In this document: positions 26,554-35,180 of the stretch, one piece after another
Layout of the letters: every line of letters begins with the position of its first letter
Numbering within the stretch: position 1 is the stretch's first letter
NCBI RefSeq assembly: GCF_017592555.1
Contig: NZ_JAGFNS010000008.1
Location: 258,127 to 322,126, forward strand
Reading direction: 5' to 3'
From: Actinoplanes flavus
GTDB taxonomy: Bacteria; Actinomycetota; Actinomycetes; Mycobacteriales; Micromonosporaceae
Length of the DNA: 64,000 bases
Program-made: the position numbers and the translations under genes
The notes under the pieces: model-generated
Told to the model about the DNA's origin: nothing
The model's database searches: none
The model's input: only the letters and a program-made list of their open reading frames with translations

Positions 26554-27732
26554 TCACGGCCGCCGCGCGGCCGCCGGGCTGTCCGGGGTGGTCACCGCCA
26601 CCGGCACCTTCCGGTACGCGTTGGTGCCGTCACCCAGCCGGCCGGCCAGGCCCTCGCCCCAGCAGTAGACGCGGAGGCCGCCGACCAGCCCGCACGTGTG
26701 GCTCTCCCCCGCGGTGAGCTGGGTGAAGACGGCCCCGGCCGGGGTCCGCACCGCGACCGGCACCGCCCGGTTCGCCCGGCCGCCGTAGCCCAGTTCACCG
26801 GAACCGCCCTGGCCCCAGCAGTAGGTCCGGGAGTCGCTGCCCAGCGCGCAGGTGTGCCCGCTGCCGGCGGCGAGCCGGGTGAACCTCACCCGGGCGGGGG
26901 ACTTCACCGGCACCGGCCGGGCCCGGTTGGCCGTCCCGCCGTCGCCGAGTTCACCCGAGGTGCCCTGGCCCCAGCAGTAGGTCCGGGCGTCGCTGCCCAG
27001 CGCGCACGTGTGAAAGCGGCCGGCGGCGACCCCGCTCAGGCGCACCCCGGCGGGAGTCAGCACCGCCACCGGCCGCGACCGGTTCACCACGCCGCCGTCG
27101 CCGAGCTGGCCGTAGACGCCGTTGCCCCAGCAGTAGGCCCGGCCGTCGGCGGCCACCCCACAGGTGTGCCCACCACCGGCGCTGAGCTGCCGGAACCGGA
27201 GCGGCCCCGGCACCACCCCGGGCACCGGCCGCCGACCGAGTCCCCCGTCGCCCAGCTGGCCGTACTCACCCTCACCCCAGCAGTAGGCCCGGCCATCGGC
27301 GCCCAGCCCGCAGGTGTGGTCGTCGCCGGCGGTGAGCGCGACGAGCACCGGTCCCTTCACCGCCGCCGGGACCCGCCGGTCCGCGGTGCCGCCGTCGCCC
27401 AGCTGACCGAGCCGGCCGTCACCCCAGCAGTAGGCCCGCGCACCGCGGGCCAGCGCGCACGTGTGCCCGTCACCGGCGGTGATCTGGGTGAAGAGGATCC
27501 CGGCGGGCGCCCGCACGGCGATCGGGCGGGACCGGTTCGCGGTGCCGCTGTGCCCCAGCTGACCCTCGTAGTTGTAGCCCCAGCAGAACGCCCTTCCCGC
27601 GCCGTCCACCACGCACGTGTGGGCGTTGCCGGCGGCCAGCCGGGCGGCGGGATCCTCCGGTCCCGGGCCGGTCGCCGGTCCCGCCGTCAGCATCGTCAGG
27701 ATCCCGATCAGGGCCATCGTCGTCGTCAGCAC
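26554..27732 (-). CDS. secreted RCC1-repeat beta-propeller protein
   Basis: 392 aa with a short signal peptide (TTTMALIGILTMLTAGPA). Seven RCC1-type repeats of ~50 residues follow, each with xxHTCxL near its start and YCWGxGxxGQLGDG after it (HTC at NAHTC, DGHTC, DDHTC, GGHTC, RFHTC, SGHTC, ESHTC). Seven repeats match a closed seven-bladed propeller. Each blade carries a Cys pair (HTC and YCWG) that probably forms an intra-blade disulfide, fitting an extracellular location. Such proteins are binding or scaffold modules; the ligand is unknown. Start GTG 27732. Confidence 0.9.
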   Translation of the reverse strand: MLTTTMALIGILTMLTAGPATGPGPEDPAARLAAGNAHTCVVDGAGRAFCWGYNYEGQLGHSGTANRSRPIAVRAPAGILFTQITAGDGHTCALARGARAYCWGDGRLGQLGDGGTADRRVPAAVKGPVLVALTAGDDHTCGLGADGRAYCWGEGEYGQLGDGGLGRRPVPGVVPGPLRFRQLSAGGGHTCGVAADGRAYCWGNGVYGQLGDGGVVNRSRPVAVLTPAGVRLSGVAAGRFHTCALGSDARTYCWGQGTSGELGDGGTANRARPVPVKSPARVRFTRLAAGSGHTCALGSDSRTYCWGQGGSGELGYGGRANRAVPVAVRTPAGAVFTQLTAGESHTCGLVGGLRVYCWGEGLAGRLGDGTNAYRKVPVAVTTPDSPAAARRP

Positions 27733-27745
27733 AGCATCGACCCGA

Positions 27746-27961
27746 TCACGACCCGCGGCCGGCGGACCGGCGCCCGGAAAACTTCCACCTGTGTGGGTAC
27801 CGGATTCCGCCGTTGTCGACCCGTGCCCTCCGATCGCGAACCGGGTCGCCGAGTGGGGCCTCGAACACGACGAGCGGAACTGCTACGCGTGACCGAAGGC
27901 GGCCGTCGCGATGCCCGGACATCGCGATGGTCCCGCCCAGCCCGGCGACGACGATCCTCAT
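27746..27961 (-). pseudogene. truncated L-asparaginase-like remnant
   Basis: Starting 4 bp after the response-regulator stop, ATG 27961 opens RIVVAGLGGTIAMSGHRDG, the characteristic N-terminal strand and nucleophile-Thr loop of bacterial L-asparaginases (GGTIA). After about 16-20 codons all resemblance stops and the 71-codon frame ends. It looks like the 5' stub of an asparaginase gene left by a deletion. A high-GC3 forward stretch ending at TGA 27892 (RVAEWGLEHDERNCYA) overlaps it and may be the 3' end of another lost gene. Confidence 0.4.
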
Positions 27962-27965
27962 GCGC

Positions 27966-28604
27966 TCAGGCTATTCCGGCCTCCTTGGCGAGGATCGCGG
28001 CCTGGACCCGCGACGTGCACCCGAGTTTCGCCAGGACGCGGGAGACGTGCGTCTTGGCGGTGGCCTCGGTGATGGCGAGCTCGGCGGCGAGGTCGGCGTT
28101 GGACAGGCCGCGCCCGAGGGCGGCCAGCACGTCGCGTTCCCGGCCGGTCAGGTGGTCGACGGCGGCCGGGGCGGCGTTCGGCGCCGGGGTCCCGGCGAAG
28201 GCGCTGAGCAGCCGGCGGGTCACCTCCGGCGCGAGGATGCCGTCACCGGCGGCGACGCGGCGGACGGCGTCGATCAGGGTGGCCGGTTCGACGGACTTGA
28301 GGAGGAACCCGGCGGCCCCGGCCCGGAGCGCGCCGAACAGGTAGTCGTCGAGGTCGAACGTGGTGAGGACGAGCACGTCGGCGTGCCCGGCGGCGGTGAT
28401 CTCGCGGGTGGCGTGGATACCGTCGGTGCCGGGCATGCGGATGTCCATGAGCACCACGTCGGGCCGCAGCGCGGACGCCTGCCGGACGGCCACCGCCCCG
28501 TCGGCGGCCTCCCCGACGATCTCGATGTCGGCGGCCGCCTCCAGCATGAGCCGCATGCCGGCCCGTACGGCGGCGTGATCGTCGGCCAGCAGGACCCGGA
28601 TCAT
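27966..28604 (-). CDS. NarL/LuxR-family response regulator
   Basis: 212 aa. Receiver domain 1-120: acidic pair in LADDH, phospho-acceptor Asp in VVLMDIRMPG, Thr in LVLTTFD and Lys in LLKSVEP. C-terminal LuxR-type HTH: LTGRERDVLAALGRGLSNADLA, then AELAITEATAKTHVSRVLAKL. ATG 28604 overlaps the kinase stop by 4 bp (ATGA). With its partner kinase it forms a classic actinomycete membrane-sensing pair; the likely target is the divergent GAP-type gene or genes outside the window (inference). Confidence 0.95.
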   Translation of the reverse strand: MIRVLLADDHAAVRAGMRLMLEAAADIEIVGEAADGAVAVRQASALRPDVVLMDIRMPGTDGIHATREITAAGHADVLVLTTFDLDDYLFGALRAGAAGFLLKSVEPATLIDAVRRVAAGDGILAPEVTRRLLSAFAGTPAPNAAPAAVDHLTGRERDVLAALGRGLSNADLAAELAITEATAKTHVSRVLAKLGCTSRVQAAILAKEAGIA

Positions 28605-29767
28605 GTCTCTCCTCGCAGTGGCAGGGTGGCCCGGACCCGCCAGCGGTCGCCGTCGCGGGCGGCGGTCAGGTCGCCGCCGAGCAGGGCGGCCCGCTCGCGG
28701 ATCGAGACGAGCCCGGTGCCGGCCGTCAGCGCGTGGTGATCGACACCGTTCGTACCGGTCAGCGTGTTGGTGATGGTGACCGTCAGCCGGTCGCCGTCGG
28801 GCCGCACGTCGAGGGTCACCGGCGATCCGGGGGCGTGTTTCCCGGCGTTGGTGAGCGCCTCCCCGACGATCCGGTAGACGGTCTGCGCCACCACCGCCGG
28901 CACCCGCGGGAGGTCCGCGATGCGGGTCTCGACGTGCGGGCCCGCGGCGGCGACCAGGTCGGGCAGCCGGTCGAGCCCGCCGGGCAGGGCCGGGTCGCGG
29001 GGCGCCGGGTCGTCGGCGCGCAGCAGCAGGATCATCGACCGCATCTCCTCGAGGGCGGCCAGGCTGCTGGTCCGGACCGCCTGGAGCGCGGCCCGGTCCC
29101 GGTCGGTGTCGGGCGGGCGGGCCAGCGCCGCCCCGGAGTGCATGGCCGTGGTGGTGAGGTGGGCCGCGATGACGTCGTGCAGGTCGCGGGCCATGGCGGC
29201 CCGTTCGGCGACGACCGCCTCGCGGGCCGCGAGTTCCCCGAGCCGCCGCTGCTGGCGGATGTTGCCGGCCCACCACAGTGGTACGAGCAGCAGCGTCACC
29301 AGCTGGAAGCAGATGAACACGGCGACCCGGAACTCCCCGGCGGCGAGCCCACCCACGACGGTCGCCGTGCCGGTGATCACGAACACGACGGTGGTGAGGG
29401 CGTTACGGGCCCGGTCGGAGGCGAACAGCCCGGCCGAGAACAGCAGGTCGAACAGCACCAGGATGACCGCGACACTCCCGCCGAGCAGCGCGTCCGCACC
29501 CAGGATCACGGTGCCCGCGCCGAGGGCGAGCATCGGGTGGCGGCGTTTGCCGAGCATGACGAGGCAGCCGGCGAACAGGGTGACGTGATGCCACGCCGGG
29601 GGGAGGTCGGTCGGGCTCCGCCACAGGCCGGTGAGGCCGACCAGGTTCAGCAGCACACCGGCCGCGAAGGTGGACACCGCGGTGACACGGTCCTGGAACC
29701 GCATGTCCGTACGCCACCGTTCCCGCACCGTCCCATCCCACCACGGCGGGGTCCGATGGTCGTACAT
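28601..29767 (-). CDS. membrane sensor histidine kinase (NarL-pair type)
   Basis: 388 aa. Four to five hydrophobic segments in the first ~190 residues (TFAAGVLLNLVGLTGL, VTLFAGCLVMLG, AVILVLFDLLFSAGLF, VVFVITGTATVVGGLA, FQLVTLLLVPLWW), then a HisKA_3 dimerisation domain with the phospho-acceptor His in MARDLHDVIAAHLTTT, and a HATPase domain (VGEALTNAGKHAPG N-box; GTGLVSIRERAALLGG G-box). No periplasmic sensor domain, so it likely senses within the membrane. ATG 29767 is chosen because the 21 codons after it are GC3-rich; ATG 29704 is an alternative. Confidence 0.93.
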   Translation of the reverse strand: MYDHRTPPWWDGTVRERWRTDMRFQDRVTAVSTFAAGVLLNLVGLTGLWRSPTDLPPAWHHVTLFAGCLVMLGKRRHPMLALGAGTVILGADALLGGSVAVILVLFDLLFSAGLFASDRARNALTTVVFVITGTATVVGGLAAGEFRVAVFICFQLVTLLLVPLWWAGNIRQQRRLGELAAREAVVAERAAMARDLHDVIAAHLTTTAMHSGAALARPPDTDRDRAALQAVRTSSLAALEEMRSMILLLRADDPAPRDPALPGGLDRLPDLVAAAGPHVETRIADLPRVPAVVAQTVYRIVGEALTNAGKHAPGSPVTLDVRPDGDRLTVTITNTLTGTNGVDHHALTAGTGLVSIRERAALLGGDLTAARDGDRWRVRATLPLRGET

Positions 29768-29814
29768 CCTTCGGCCGACGCGCGCGCCCGGCCCGCTGTC
29801 CGAGAGTGGCGGAC

Positions 29815-30468
29815 ATGGATCTCGCGTCATTGGTCGTGCTCGCTCTCATCGACTCGACCAGCTTCGGCACCCTGCTGATCCCGATCTGGTTCCTGATCCA
29901 GCCGGGACCGGTGCGCGCCAGCCGGGTCCTGTTCTTCCTGGGCACGGTGGCGCTGTTCTACTTCGGCATCGGGGTGGCGGCGGCGCTGGGCGCCGACCGG
30001 TTCGTGCCGCAGCTGACCCGGCTGCTGGACAGCCGGCCGGTGCTGTGGGCGCTGCTGGCGATCGGTGTCGGCATGTTCTTCTACAGCTTCCGGATGGACG
30101 GCCGGAAGAAGCCGCTGCCCACGCCGCCGTTGGAGGGCAGCCTGCTGCCGCTGGCCGGGCTGGCGCTGGCGGCGGCCGCCGCCGAGGTGACGACGATGCT
30201 GCCGTACATCGCGGCGATCGGCCTGATCACCGCGTCGTCGATGAACGCCGCGCAGATCACCCTGACGATGGCCGGCTACTGCCTCGTGATGATCACCCCG
30301 GCGGTGGCGCTGCTGGGTGTGCGCCTGGCCACCGGCAAACGGCTGCTGCCGGTGCTGACCAGGTTCAGTGAGTGGCTGGCCCGCAGCGACATGATGGGCT
30401 GGGTGGTCGGGATCGTGGGTTTCCTGCTGGCCCGGTACGCGGCCGCCGGCCTGCATCTGATCGGCTGA
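29815..30468 (+). CDS. GAP (SfLAP-type) family membrane protein
   Basis: 217 aa, six hydrophobic helices: LASLVVLALIDSTSFGTLL start, VLFFLGTVALFYFGIGVA, VLWALLAIGVGMFFYSF, LAGLALAAAAAEVTTMLPY, ITLTMAGYCLVMITPAVALL and MMGWVVGIVGFLLARYA. The IDSTSFGTLLIPIW and AEVTTMLPYIAAIG motifs are typical of the GAP / Sap family, which is LysE-related and tied in mycobacteria to peptidoglycolipid export. Start ATG 29815 (GTG 29806 possible). It diverges from the histidine kinase operon with only 47 bp between, so co-regulation is likely. Confidence 0.85.
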   Translation: MDLASLVVLALIDSTSFGTLLIPIWFLIQPGPVRASRVLFFLGTVALFYFGIGVAAALGADRFVPQLTRLLDSRPVLWALLAIGVGMFFYSFRMDGRKKPLPTPPLEGSLLPLAGLALAAAAAEVTTMLPYIAAIGLITASSMNAAQITLTMAGYCLVMITPAVALLGVRLATGKRLLPVLTRFSEWLARSDMMGWVVGIVGFLLARYAAAGLHLIG

Positions 30469-30475
30469 CATCCCG

Positions 30476-32038
30476 CTATCGATCCAGGTTCAGGGTCGGC
30501 CAGCCGGCCAGGTCGGCGAGCAGTCGGCGGGCGTGGGTGGCGACCACGACCGCGGCCGAGGTACGCCGCAGGGCGGCGGTGAGCTCGTCGACCAGGGCGG
30601 CCGACAGGTGGTTGGTCGGTTCGTCGAAGATGATCAGATCCGGTCGTGCGGTGAGCTGCGACGCCAGGTCGAGGCGGCGCTGCTGGCCCAGCGACAGGCG
30701 CGACACCGGGGTACGCCGGGCTTCCGCGTCGAGCAGGCCGGTCGCGTCGGCGGGGCAGATCCGGCGTGCCGTGGCGTCCGGCGGCCAGTCCGGGATCTCC
30801 TGAGCGACCAGCGCGACGCTCGCCGCGTCCGACCGGTGGATCGTGCCCTCGGTCGGGGCGAGGCGCCCGGCCAGGACGGCCAGGAGGGTGGACTTGCCGG
30901 CGCCGTTCGCACCGGTGACCAGCAGTCGCTGACCACCGGCCAGGTGCAGGGTCACCGGCTTCGTCAGGCGGCCGCTCACGCGTACCCCCCGGGTATGCAT
31001 GATCGGAAGGCCGGGCCGCGTCGGCGGCTCGGGCCACCGCAGAGCCGGCGGGGGTGGCGGCACGGTGACGCGGTGCGCGGCCAGGGCCTCCCGATCGCGG
31101 TTCAGGGCCTGCACCACGCCGGGCGTGTGGGACTGGCGCCGGTGCTTGTCGACGCCCTTGTCGGGGCGCCAGCCGGTGGTCAGGCGGGCCCGGGCCCGGT
31201 CCACCGCCTGCTCCAGACGGCGATGCTCGGCCTGCTGCTCCTCGTGCTCCTGCTCCCAGCGCCGCCGGTCGCGGCGCCGGCCGTCCCGCCAGGCGTCGTA
31301 GCCCCCGGCATACCAGCGGGGCCGGCCGTCGCTGCTCGGATCCAGGTCCAGGAACTCACCCGCCACGTCGCGCAGCAACTGCCGGTCGTGGCTCACCAGC
31401 GCCAGGCCGCCGGGATGCGCGCGCAGGCGGGCGGTCAGGAAGGCGAGGCCGCCGGCGTCCAGGTGATTGGTCGGCTCGTCCAGCAACAACAGATCATGGG
31501 GTACGCCGAGCAGGCAGGCCAGCCGCACCCGGTAGCGCTGGCCCACCGAGAGGGTGGACAGTTCGCGGTCGCGGTCGGCGCAGGCGCCGAGCGCCTCCAG
31601 GGCGACGTCGACACGGCGGTCGGCGTCCCACGCGTCCAGCCGGGTGGCCGCCTCCAGCGCTGCCGCGTAGCGCTCGCCGGCGCCCGGGCGGCCCGCGGTC
31701 AGGTCGGAGGTGGCCTGATCGAGAGCGGTCAGGGCGGCGTGCGACGCGTGCAGGGCCTCGCCGGTGAGGGCGCCGACCGTCTGACCGGGGCCGGCCGCCA
31801 GCGCCTGCGCGGCCAGGCCGACGGAGCCGACCCGGCGCACCGTGCCGGCGTCCGGGGTGAGCAGGCCGGCCAGGACGTGCAGCAGCGTGGTCTTGCCACG
31901 GCCGTTCTCGCCGACGATCGCCAGCCGGGACCTCGGGGAGACGGTGACCGAGACGTGGTCGAGGATCCGGCGGGCGCCGAGGGTGACGGTGATGTCGTCG
32001 GCGCGCAGGTGCGCGGCCGTGATGGTTTCCAGGGACAC
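30476..32038 (-). CDS. ABC-F family ATPase, antibiotic-resistance type
   Basis: 520 aa, two ATP-binding domains in one chain and no membrane segment. Domain 1: Walker A GENGRGKT (43-50), signature LSVGQ, Walker [13 protein letters not shown]. Domain 2: Walker A GANGAGKS, signature LSLGQ, Walker [13 protein letters not shown]. The ~80-residue linker between them is rich in Arg/Glu helices ([20 protein letters not shown]), as in ARE proteins that enter the ribosomal E site and displace macrolides, lincosamides or similar drugs. Start GTG 32038. The leader at 32136-32159 and flanking hairpins suggest drug-sensed attenuation. The divergent TetR gene could also control it. Confidence 0.92.
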   Translation of the reverse strand: MSLETITAAHLRADDITVTLGARRILDHVSVTVSPRSRLAIVGENGRGKTTLLHVLAGLLTPDAGTVRRVGSVGLAAQALAAGPGQTVGALTGEALHASHAALTALDQATSDLTAGRPGAGERYAAALEAATRLDAWDADRRVDVALEALGACADRDRELSTLSVGQRYRVRLACLLGVPHDLLLLDEPTNHLDAGGLAFLTARLRAHPGGLALVSHDRQLLRDVAGEFLDLDPSSDGRPRWYAGGYDAWRDGRRRDRRRWEQEHEEQQAEHRRLEQAVDRARARLTTGWRPDKGVDKHRRQSHTPGVVQALNRDREALAAHRVTVPPPPPALRWPEPPTRPGLPIMHTRGVRVSGRLTKPVTLHLAGGQRLLVTGANGAGKSTLLAVLAGRLAPTEGTIHRSDAASVALVAQEIPDWPPDATARRICPADATGLLDAEARRTPVSRLSLGQQRRLDLASQLTARPDLIIFDEPTNHLSAALVDELTAALRRTSAAVVVATHARRLLADLAGWPTLNLDR

Positions 32039-32059
32039 AGGGTTGCTCCGCAGCTCTCG

Positions 32060-32200
32060 AAGAGGAGCCGGGTAGCCGGAGAGGGCCGCCCGGCAGGACG
32101 CCGAGACGGCGGGCATGGTGCGAGTCGCGCCGCCGTCAGCGGCGGAGGCGCAACCTCATGAAAGCGATCCCTGAATGCATGCCGGCCACGCTAGCGGGGT
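32060..32200 (-). promoter_or_regulatory. ABC-F leader region with alternative hairpins
   Basis: Read on the reverse strand, the region before the GTG at 32038 holds the MRLRLRR leader ORF, a 6-bp hairpin (CCGCCG-CTGA-CGGCGG) that spans the leader stop codon (about 32130-32145), and later GC-rich stems including GCCCG/CGGGC. Such an order allows ribosome stalling on the leader to choose between structures. The pairing is by eye only. Confidence 0.5.
32136..32159 (-). CDS. seven-codon leader peptide MRLRLRR
   Basis: ATG 32159 to TGA 32136 encodes Met-Arg-Leu-Arg-Leu-Arg-Arg, with AGGGA 8 nt upstream. It lies 98 bp before the ABC-F start codon on the same strand. The MRLR beginning is the minimal macrolide-dependent arrest sequence known from the ErmD leader (the +x+ motif), so the peptide is a credible drug sensor. 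It is too short for statistical support on its own; context is the argument. Confidence 0.6.
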   Translation of the reverse strand: MRLRLRR

Positions 32201-32238
32201 GATGCTCGCGGCCGCCACCCGTTTTTCGGATGTTCTCG

Positions 32239-32268
32239 TCATCGGGATGATGTGAGTATCCTGTGGGC
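32239..32268 (+). promoter_or_regulatory. leaderless TetR promoter with palindrome
   Basis: TATCCT (32257-32262) is 6 nt before ATG 32269. Just upstream lies TCATC-GG-GATGA (32239-32250), a perfect short palindrome suited to autoregulation by the TetR protein. Confidence 0.5.
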
Positions 32269-33303
32269 ATGGTTCGGTTGACGCGGGCGCAGCAGCAGGC
32301 GCGCACCCGGGCCGCGGTGCTGGCCGCCGCGGTGTCGGAGTTCGAGGAGCACGGTTATGCGGAGGCGAAGGTCGACCGGATCGCGGAGCGGGCCGAGCTG
32401 ACCCGCGGGGCGGTGTATTCGAACTTCTCCAGCAAGCGGTCCCTCTATCTGGCGGTGCTGCTCGACGAGTGGCCGCACCGGCCCGTCGCCGGCGCCTCGC
32501 CGGCGTTCGGCATCGCGGACGGCCCGGCCTTCGGCGTCGCGGCGGCGGCCGAGGCGTTCGCCCGGATCTGGCTGGACCGGCTGCCGCTGGCCGGGGACAC
32601 CGCCGCCGGGGCGCGGTTGCGGGCGCGATCGGTGGCCGGGGTGTTCGACGACGAGCCGGGCCGGCGGGTGCTCGGCGAGATCACCCGTCTGGAAGGGCTC
32701 CTGCTCGGGCTGGCGCTGGAGTCGTGCCGGCCGCCGGGTGGGCGGCGGGTACGGCTCGCCGAGACGATCCTCACCCTGCTGCACGGGGCCGACCACCTGG
32801 CCGAGTCCGCGCCCGGGTTCGGCGACCCGTTCGATCTGGCGCGCGCCTGCGGTCACCTGGCCACCATCGCGCTGCACGACGAGTGGGACCCGCCGCACCT
32901 GCCGTTCATTCCGGCGGCGCGGGCCTGCGACGACCCGTGGCAGCCACCCGAGGAGATCGACGACGGGGTGCTGGTGGTGCTCGGCGCCCGGCGGCTCGGC
33001 GCGGCCGAGGAGACGGTGCGGGCCGCCGACAACGTCACCATCGCGGCCGTGACCGGCGATCCCGCCGAGCTCGGGGCGCTCGTGCGGCTGCGGGTCGACG
33101 GGACCATGGCCATGCTGCGGCAGATCTTCCCCGGCGGGGTGCGACCACCCGTCCGGGTCATCGTCGACGGGGCGGAGGGTTTCGCCCACGCCATCGGGGC
33201 GCCGGTCGGCGACGACACGGAGGCGGCGGTGCGGATCCGGGACGGGCGCGTCGTCGCCCGCGCCGACGGCCGTGGCGCCGGGCACGCGGCGGCGACGGCA
33301 TGA
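32269..33303 (+). CDS. TetR-family regulator with long C-terminal extension
   Basis: 344 aa, longer than the usual ~200. The N-terminal TetR HTH is clear: ARTRAAVLAAAVSEFEEHGY, then RIAERAELTRGAVYSNF (recognition helix) and KRSLYLAVL. The ligand-binding helices run to about residue 225. The last ~115 residues (from EIDDGVLVVLGARRLGAA to the end) form an extra alpha/beta domain with DNVTIAAVTGDPAELGAL and VRVIVDGAEGFAHAIG, reminiscent of a thioredoxin-like redoxin fold; that is a guess. The stop overlaps the next ATG by 4 bp, so regulator, HTH protein and PPDK-like protein form one operon. Confidence 0.88.
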   Translation: MVRLTRAQQQARTRAAVLAAAVSEFEEHGYAEAKVDRIAERAELTRGAVYSNFSSKRSLYLAVLLDEWPHRPVAGASPAFGIADGPAFGVAAAAEAFARIWLDRLPLAGDTAAGARLRARSVAGVFDDEPGRRVLGEITRLEGLLLGLALESCRPPGGRRVRLAETILTLLHGADHLAESAPGFGDPFDLARACGHLATIALHDEWDPPHLPFIPAARACDDPWQPPEEIDDGVLVVLGARRLGAAEETVRAADNVTIAAVTGDPAELGALVRLRVDGTMAMLRQIFPGGVRPPVRVIVDGAEGFAHAIGAPVGDDTEAAVRIRDGRVVARADGRGAGHAAATA

Positions 33304-33881
33304 CCGACCTGCGCGTGCTGCACACGCTGCGGTGCATGGGATTCACCGACCTCGACCGGGTGGCGTCGGTGGCCGGGCTGCCGCCGGAGGAGACCGAGTC
33401 ACGGTTGATCGACCTGGCGGTCGAGGGGCTCGTCACCCGTACGCCGGGGGCCTTCGGCGGGTGGGGGCCGACCGAGGCCGGCAAGATCGAGGACGCCCGC
33501 CTCGTCGCCGAGGAGCTGGACAAGGCCGGGGCACGTGCGGCCGTGACCAGCGCGTACGAGGATTTCATGGTCCTCAACCCGGAACTTCTCGACCTGTCCA
33601 CGGCCTGGCACCTGCGCACCGTCGACGGCGTCGCGGCGGCCAACGACCACACGGACGCGGGCTATGACGACCGGGTGCTGGCCCGCTTCACCGACCTGGA
33701 CCGGCGGGTCTCCCCCGTGTGCGCGGCGCTGGCCGCGGCGCTGCCCCGGTTCGGCTCCTACCGGACGCGGCTCAGCACGGCCCTGGCGCGCGGCGATCTG
33801 GCGGAGAGCACCTCGTCGTACCACAACGTGTGGTTCCAGCTCCACGAGGATCTGCTGGTCACCCTGGGGATCCCCCGATGA
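33300..33881 (+). CDS. winged-helix-like protein coupled to a PPDK-like gene
   Basis: 193 aa. The N-terminus looks like a winged-helix reader: LRVLHTLRCMGFTDLDRVAS, VAGLPPEETESRLIDLAVEGLV (recognition region) and WGPTEAGKIEDARL. The rest is helical with FMVLNPELLDLSTAWHLRTVDG. I do not know a named family, but small HTH proteins of this kind sit next to PEP/pyruvate-binding enzymes in several actinomycetes as far as I recall. ATGA overlaps on both sides (33300-33303 and 33878-33881) make it part of a tightly coupled three-gene operon. Confidence 0.75.
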   Translation: MTDLRVLHTLRCMGFTDLDRVASVAGLPPEETESRLIDLAVEGLVTRTPGAFGGWGPTEAGKIEDARLVAEELDKAGARAAVTSAYEDFMVLNPELLDLSTAWHLRTVDGVAAANDHTDAGYDDRVLARFTDLDRRVSPVCAALAAALPRFGSYRTRLSTALARGDLAESTSSYHNVWFQLHEDLLVTLGIPR

Positions 33882-35176
33882 GTGCGATCCACGCGCTCGC
33901 TCCCGGCCTGGGCCTGGACCCGTCGGTGATCGGTGGGAAGGCGCACGGCCTGGTCACCCTGATGCGGCTCGGGCTGCCCGTGCCGCCCGGGTTCGTCATC
34001 CCCACCGCCGCCTGCCGTGCCTTTCTGGACGATGGTCGCCTTCCCGGCGGCGAGCTGGCCGAAGCGGTCGGTGAGCTGGCGGCCGTGACCGGTCGCGGAT
34101 TCGGCGATCCGGCCCGGCCGCTGCTGGTGTCGGTCCGTTCCGGGGCCGCCGTGTCCATGCCCGGAATGATGGACACCCTGCTCGACGTGGACTCCATCGA
34201 CGACCTGCGAGCGGCGGTGCGCCGGGTGTTCGCCTCCTGGAACGCGCCGCGCGCCGTCACCTACCGGGAGTTGCACGACATCCCGCACGATCGGGGAACC
34301 GCCGTGGTGGTGCAGGCGATGGTCCACGGCCACCGGGACGAGCACAGCGGCGCCGGGGTGGCGTTCAGCCGTGATCCGAGCACCGGCGAGCGGCGGCCGT
34401 ACGGTGACGTGCTGCCGCGACGTCAGGGTGACGCCGTCGTCTCCGGCACCGTCCCGACGTTGCCCCTGGATACCCTGGCCGGCCGCGAGCCGGCCGTGTG
34501 GGCGGCGCTCATGGACGCGCTGGACCGGGTGGAACGCCACTACCGGGACGTGTGCCACGTCGAGTTCACCGTCGAGTCCGGTCGCCTGTGGCTGCTCCAG
34601 GTCCGTCCCGGCGGGCTGAGCGGGCACGCGGCCGTCCGGGTCGCCGTCGACCTCGTGGACGAGGGGCTCATCGACCGGGCCACCGCCGTCCGCCGGATCA
34701 CGCCGGGTCACCTGCGGGCGGCCGCCGTCCCACGGATCCGCACCGCGCAGATCCTCGCTCGCGGGCGGGGAGCCGGGCCGGGCGTGGCGACCGGCCGGGT
34801 GGCGGTCACCGCGGACGGCGCCGTCCGGATGGCCGCCGGCGGGCCGGTCGTCCTGGTCCGGCCACACACCTCCCCGCTCGACCTGCACGGGCTGGCCGCC
34901 GCGACCGGGATCGTCACCACGACCGGGGGCCTGACCAGCCACGCCGCCGTCGTCGCCCGGTCGATGGGCAAACCCGCCGTCGTGGGCGCGGCCGCCGTCA
35001 CCGTCGCCGCCGACCGCATCATCGTGGACGGACGATCCCATCCGGAGGGCACCGTCGTCACCATCGACGGCACCGGAGGCGAGATCGTCCTCGGTGTCGC
35101 CGAGACGGCCACCGCGGACGCCGGCCCGCACCTGGCTCGGCTGCTGCGCTGGGCCGCCGAAGCGCCGGTAACGTGA
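33878..35176 (+). CDS. truncated pyruvate,phosphate dikinase-like protein (ATP-grasp plus phosphohistidine domain)
   Basis: 432 aa against ~880 for full PPDK. The ATP-grasp half is recognisable: IGGKAHGLVTLMRLGLPVPP (glycine-rich start), LLVSVRSGAAVSMPGMMDT, SGAGVAFSRDPSTGE and WLLQVRPGG. The swivelling domain with the catalytic His355 (GGLTSHAAVVAR) follows. The C-terminal PEP/pyruvate TIM barrel is absent and the frame ends cleanly after the His domain, so the protein could phosphorylate its own His from ATP but needs another acceptor or partner. Third gene of the TetR operon. Confidence 0.88.
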   Translation: MSAIHALAPGLGLDPSVIGGKAHGLVTLMRLGLPVPPGFVIPTAACRAFLDDGRLPGGELAEAVGELAAVTGRGFGDPARPLLVSVRSGAAVSMPGMMDTLLDVDSIDDLRAAVRRVFASWNAPRAVTYRELHDIPHDRGTAVVVQAMVHGHRDEHSGAGVAFSRDPSTGERRPYGDVLPRRQGDAVVSGTVPTLPLDTLAGREPAVWAALMDALDRVERHYRDVCHVEFTVESGRLWLLQVRPGGLSGHAAVRVAVDLVDEGLIDRATAVRRITPGHLRAAAVPRIRTAQILARGRGAGPGVATGRVAVTADGAVRMAAGGPVVLVRPHTSPLDLHGLAAATGIVTTTGGLTSHAAVVARSMGKPAVVGAAAVTVAADRIIVDGRSHPEGTVVTIDGTGGEIVLGVAETATADAGPHLARLLRWAAEAPVT

Positions 35177-35180
35177 CCAC

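Noticed and set aside
26497..28344. Forward 615-codon frame opposite the RCC1 gene
   Set aside because: Its apparent repeats mirror the RCC1 repeats on the other strand; it crosses several real genes.
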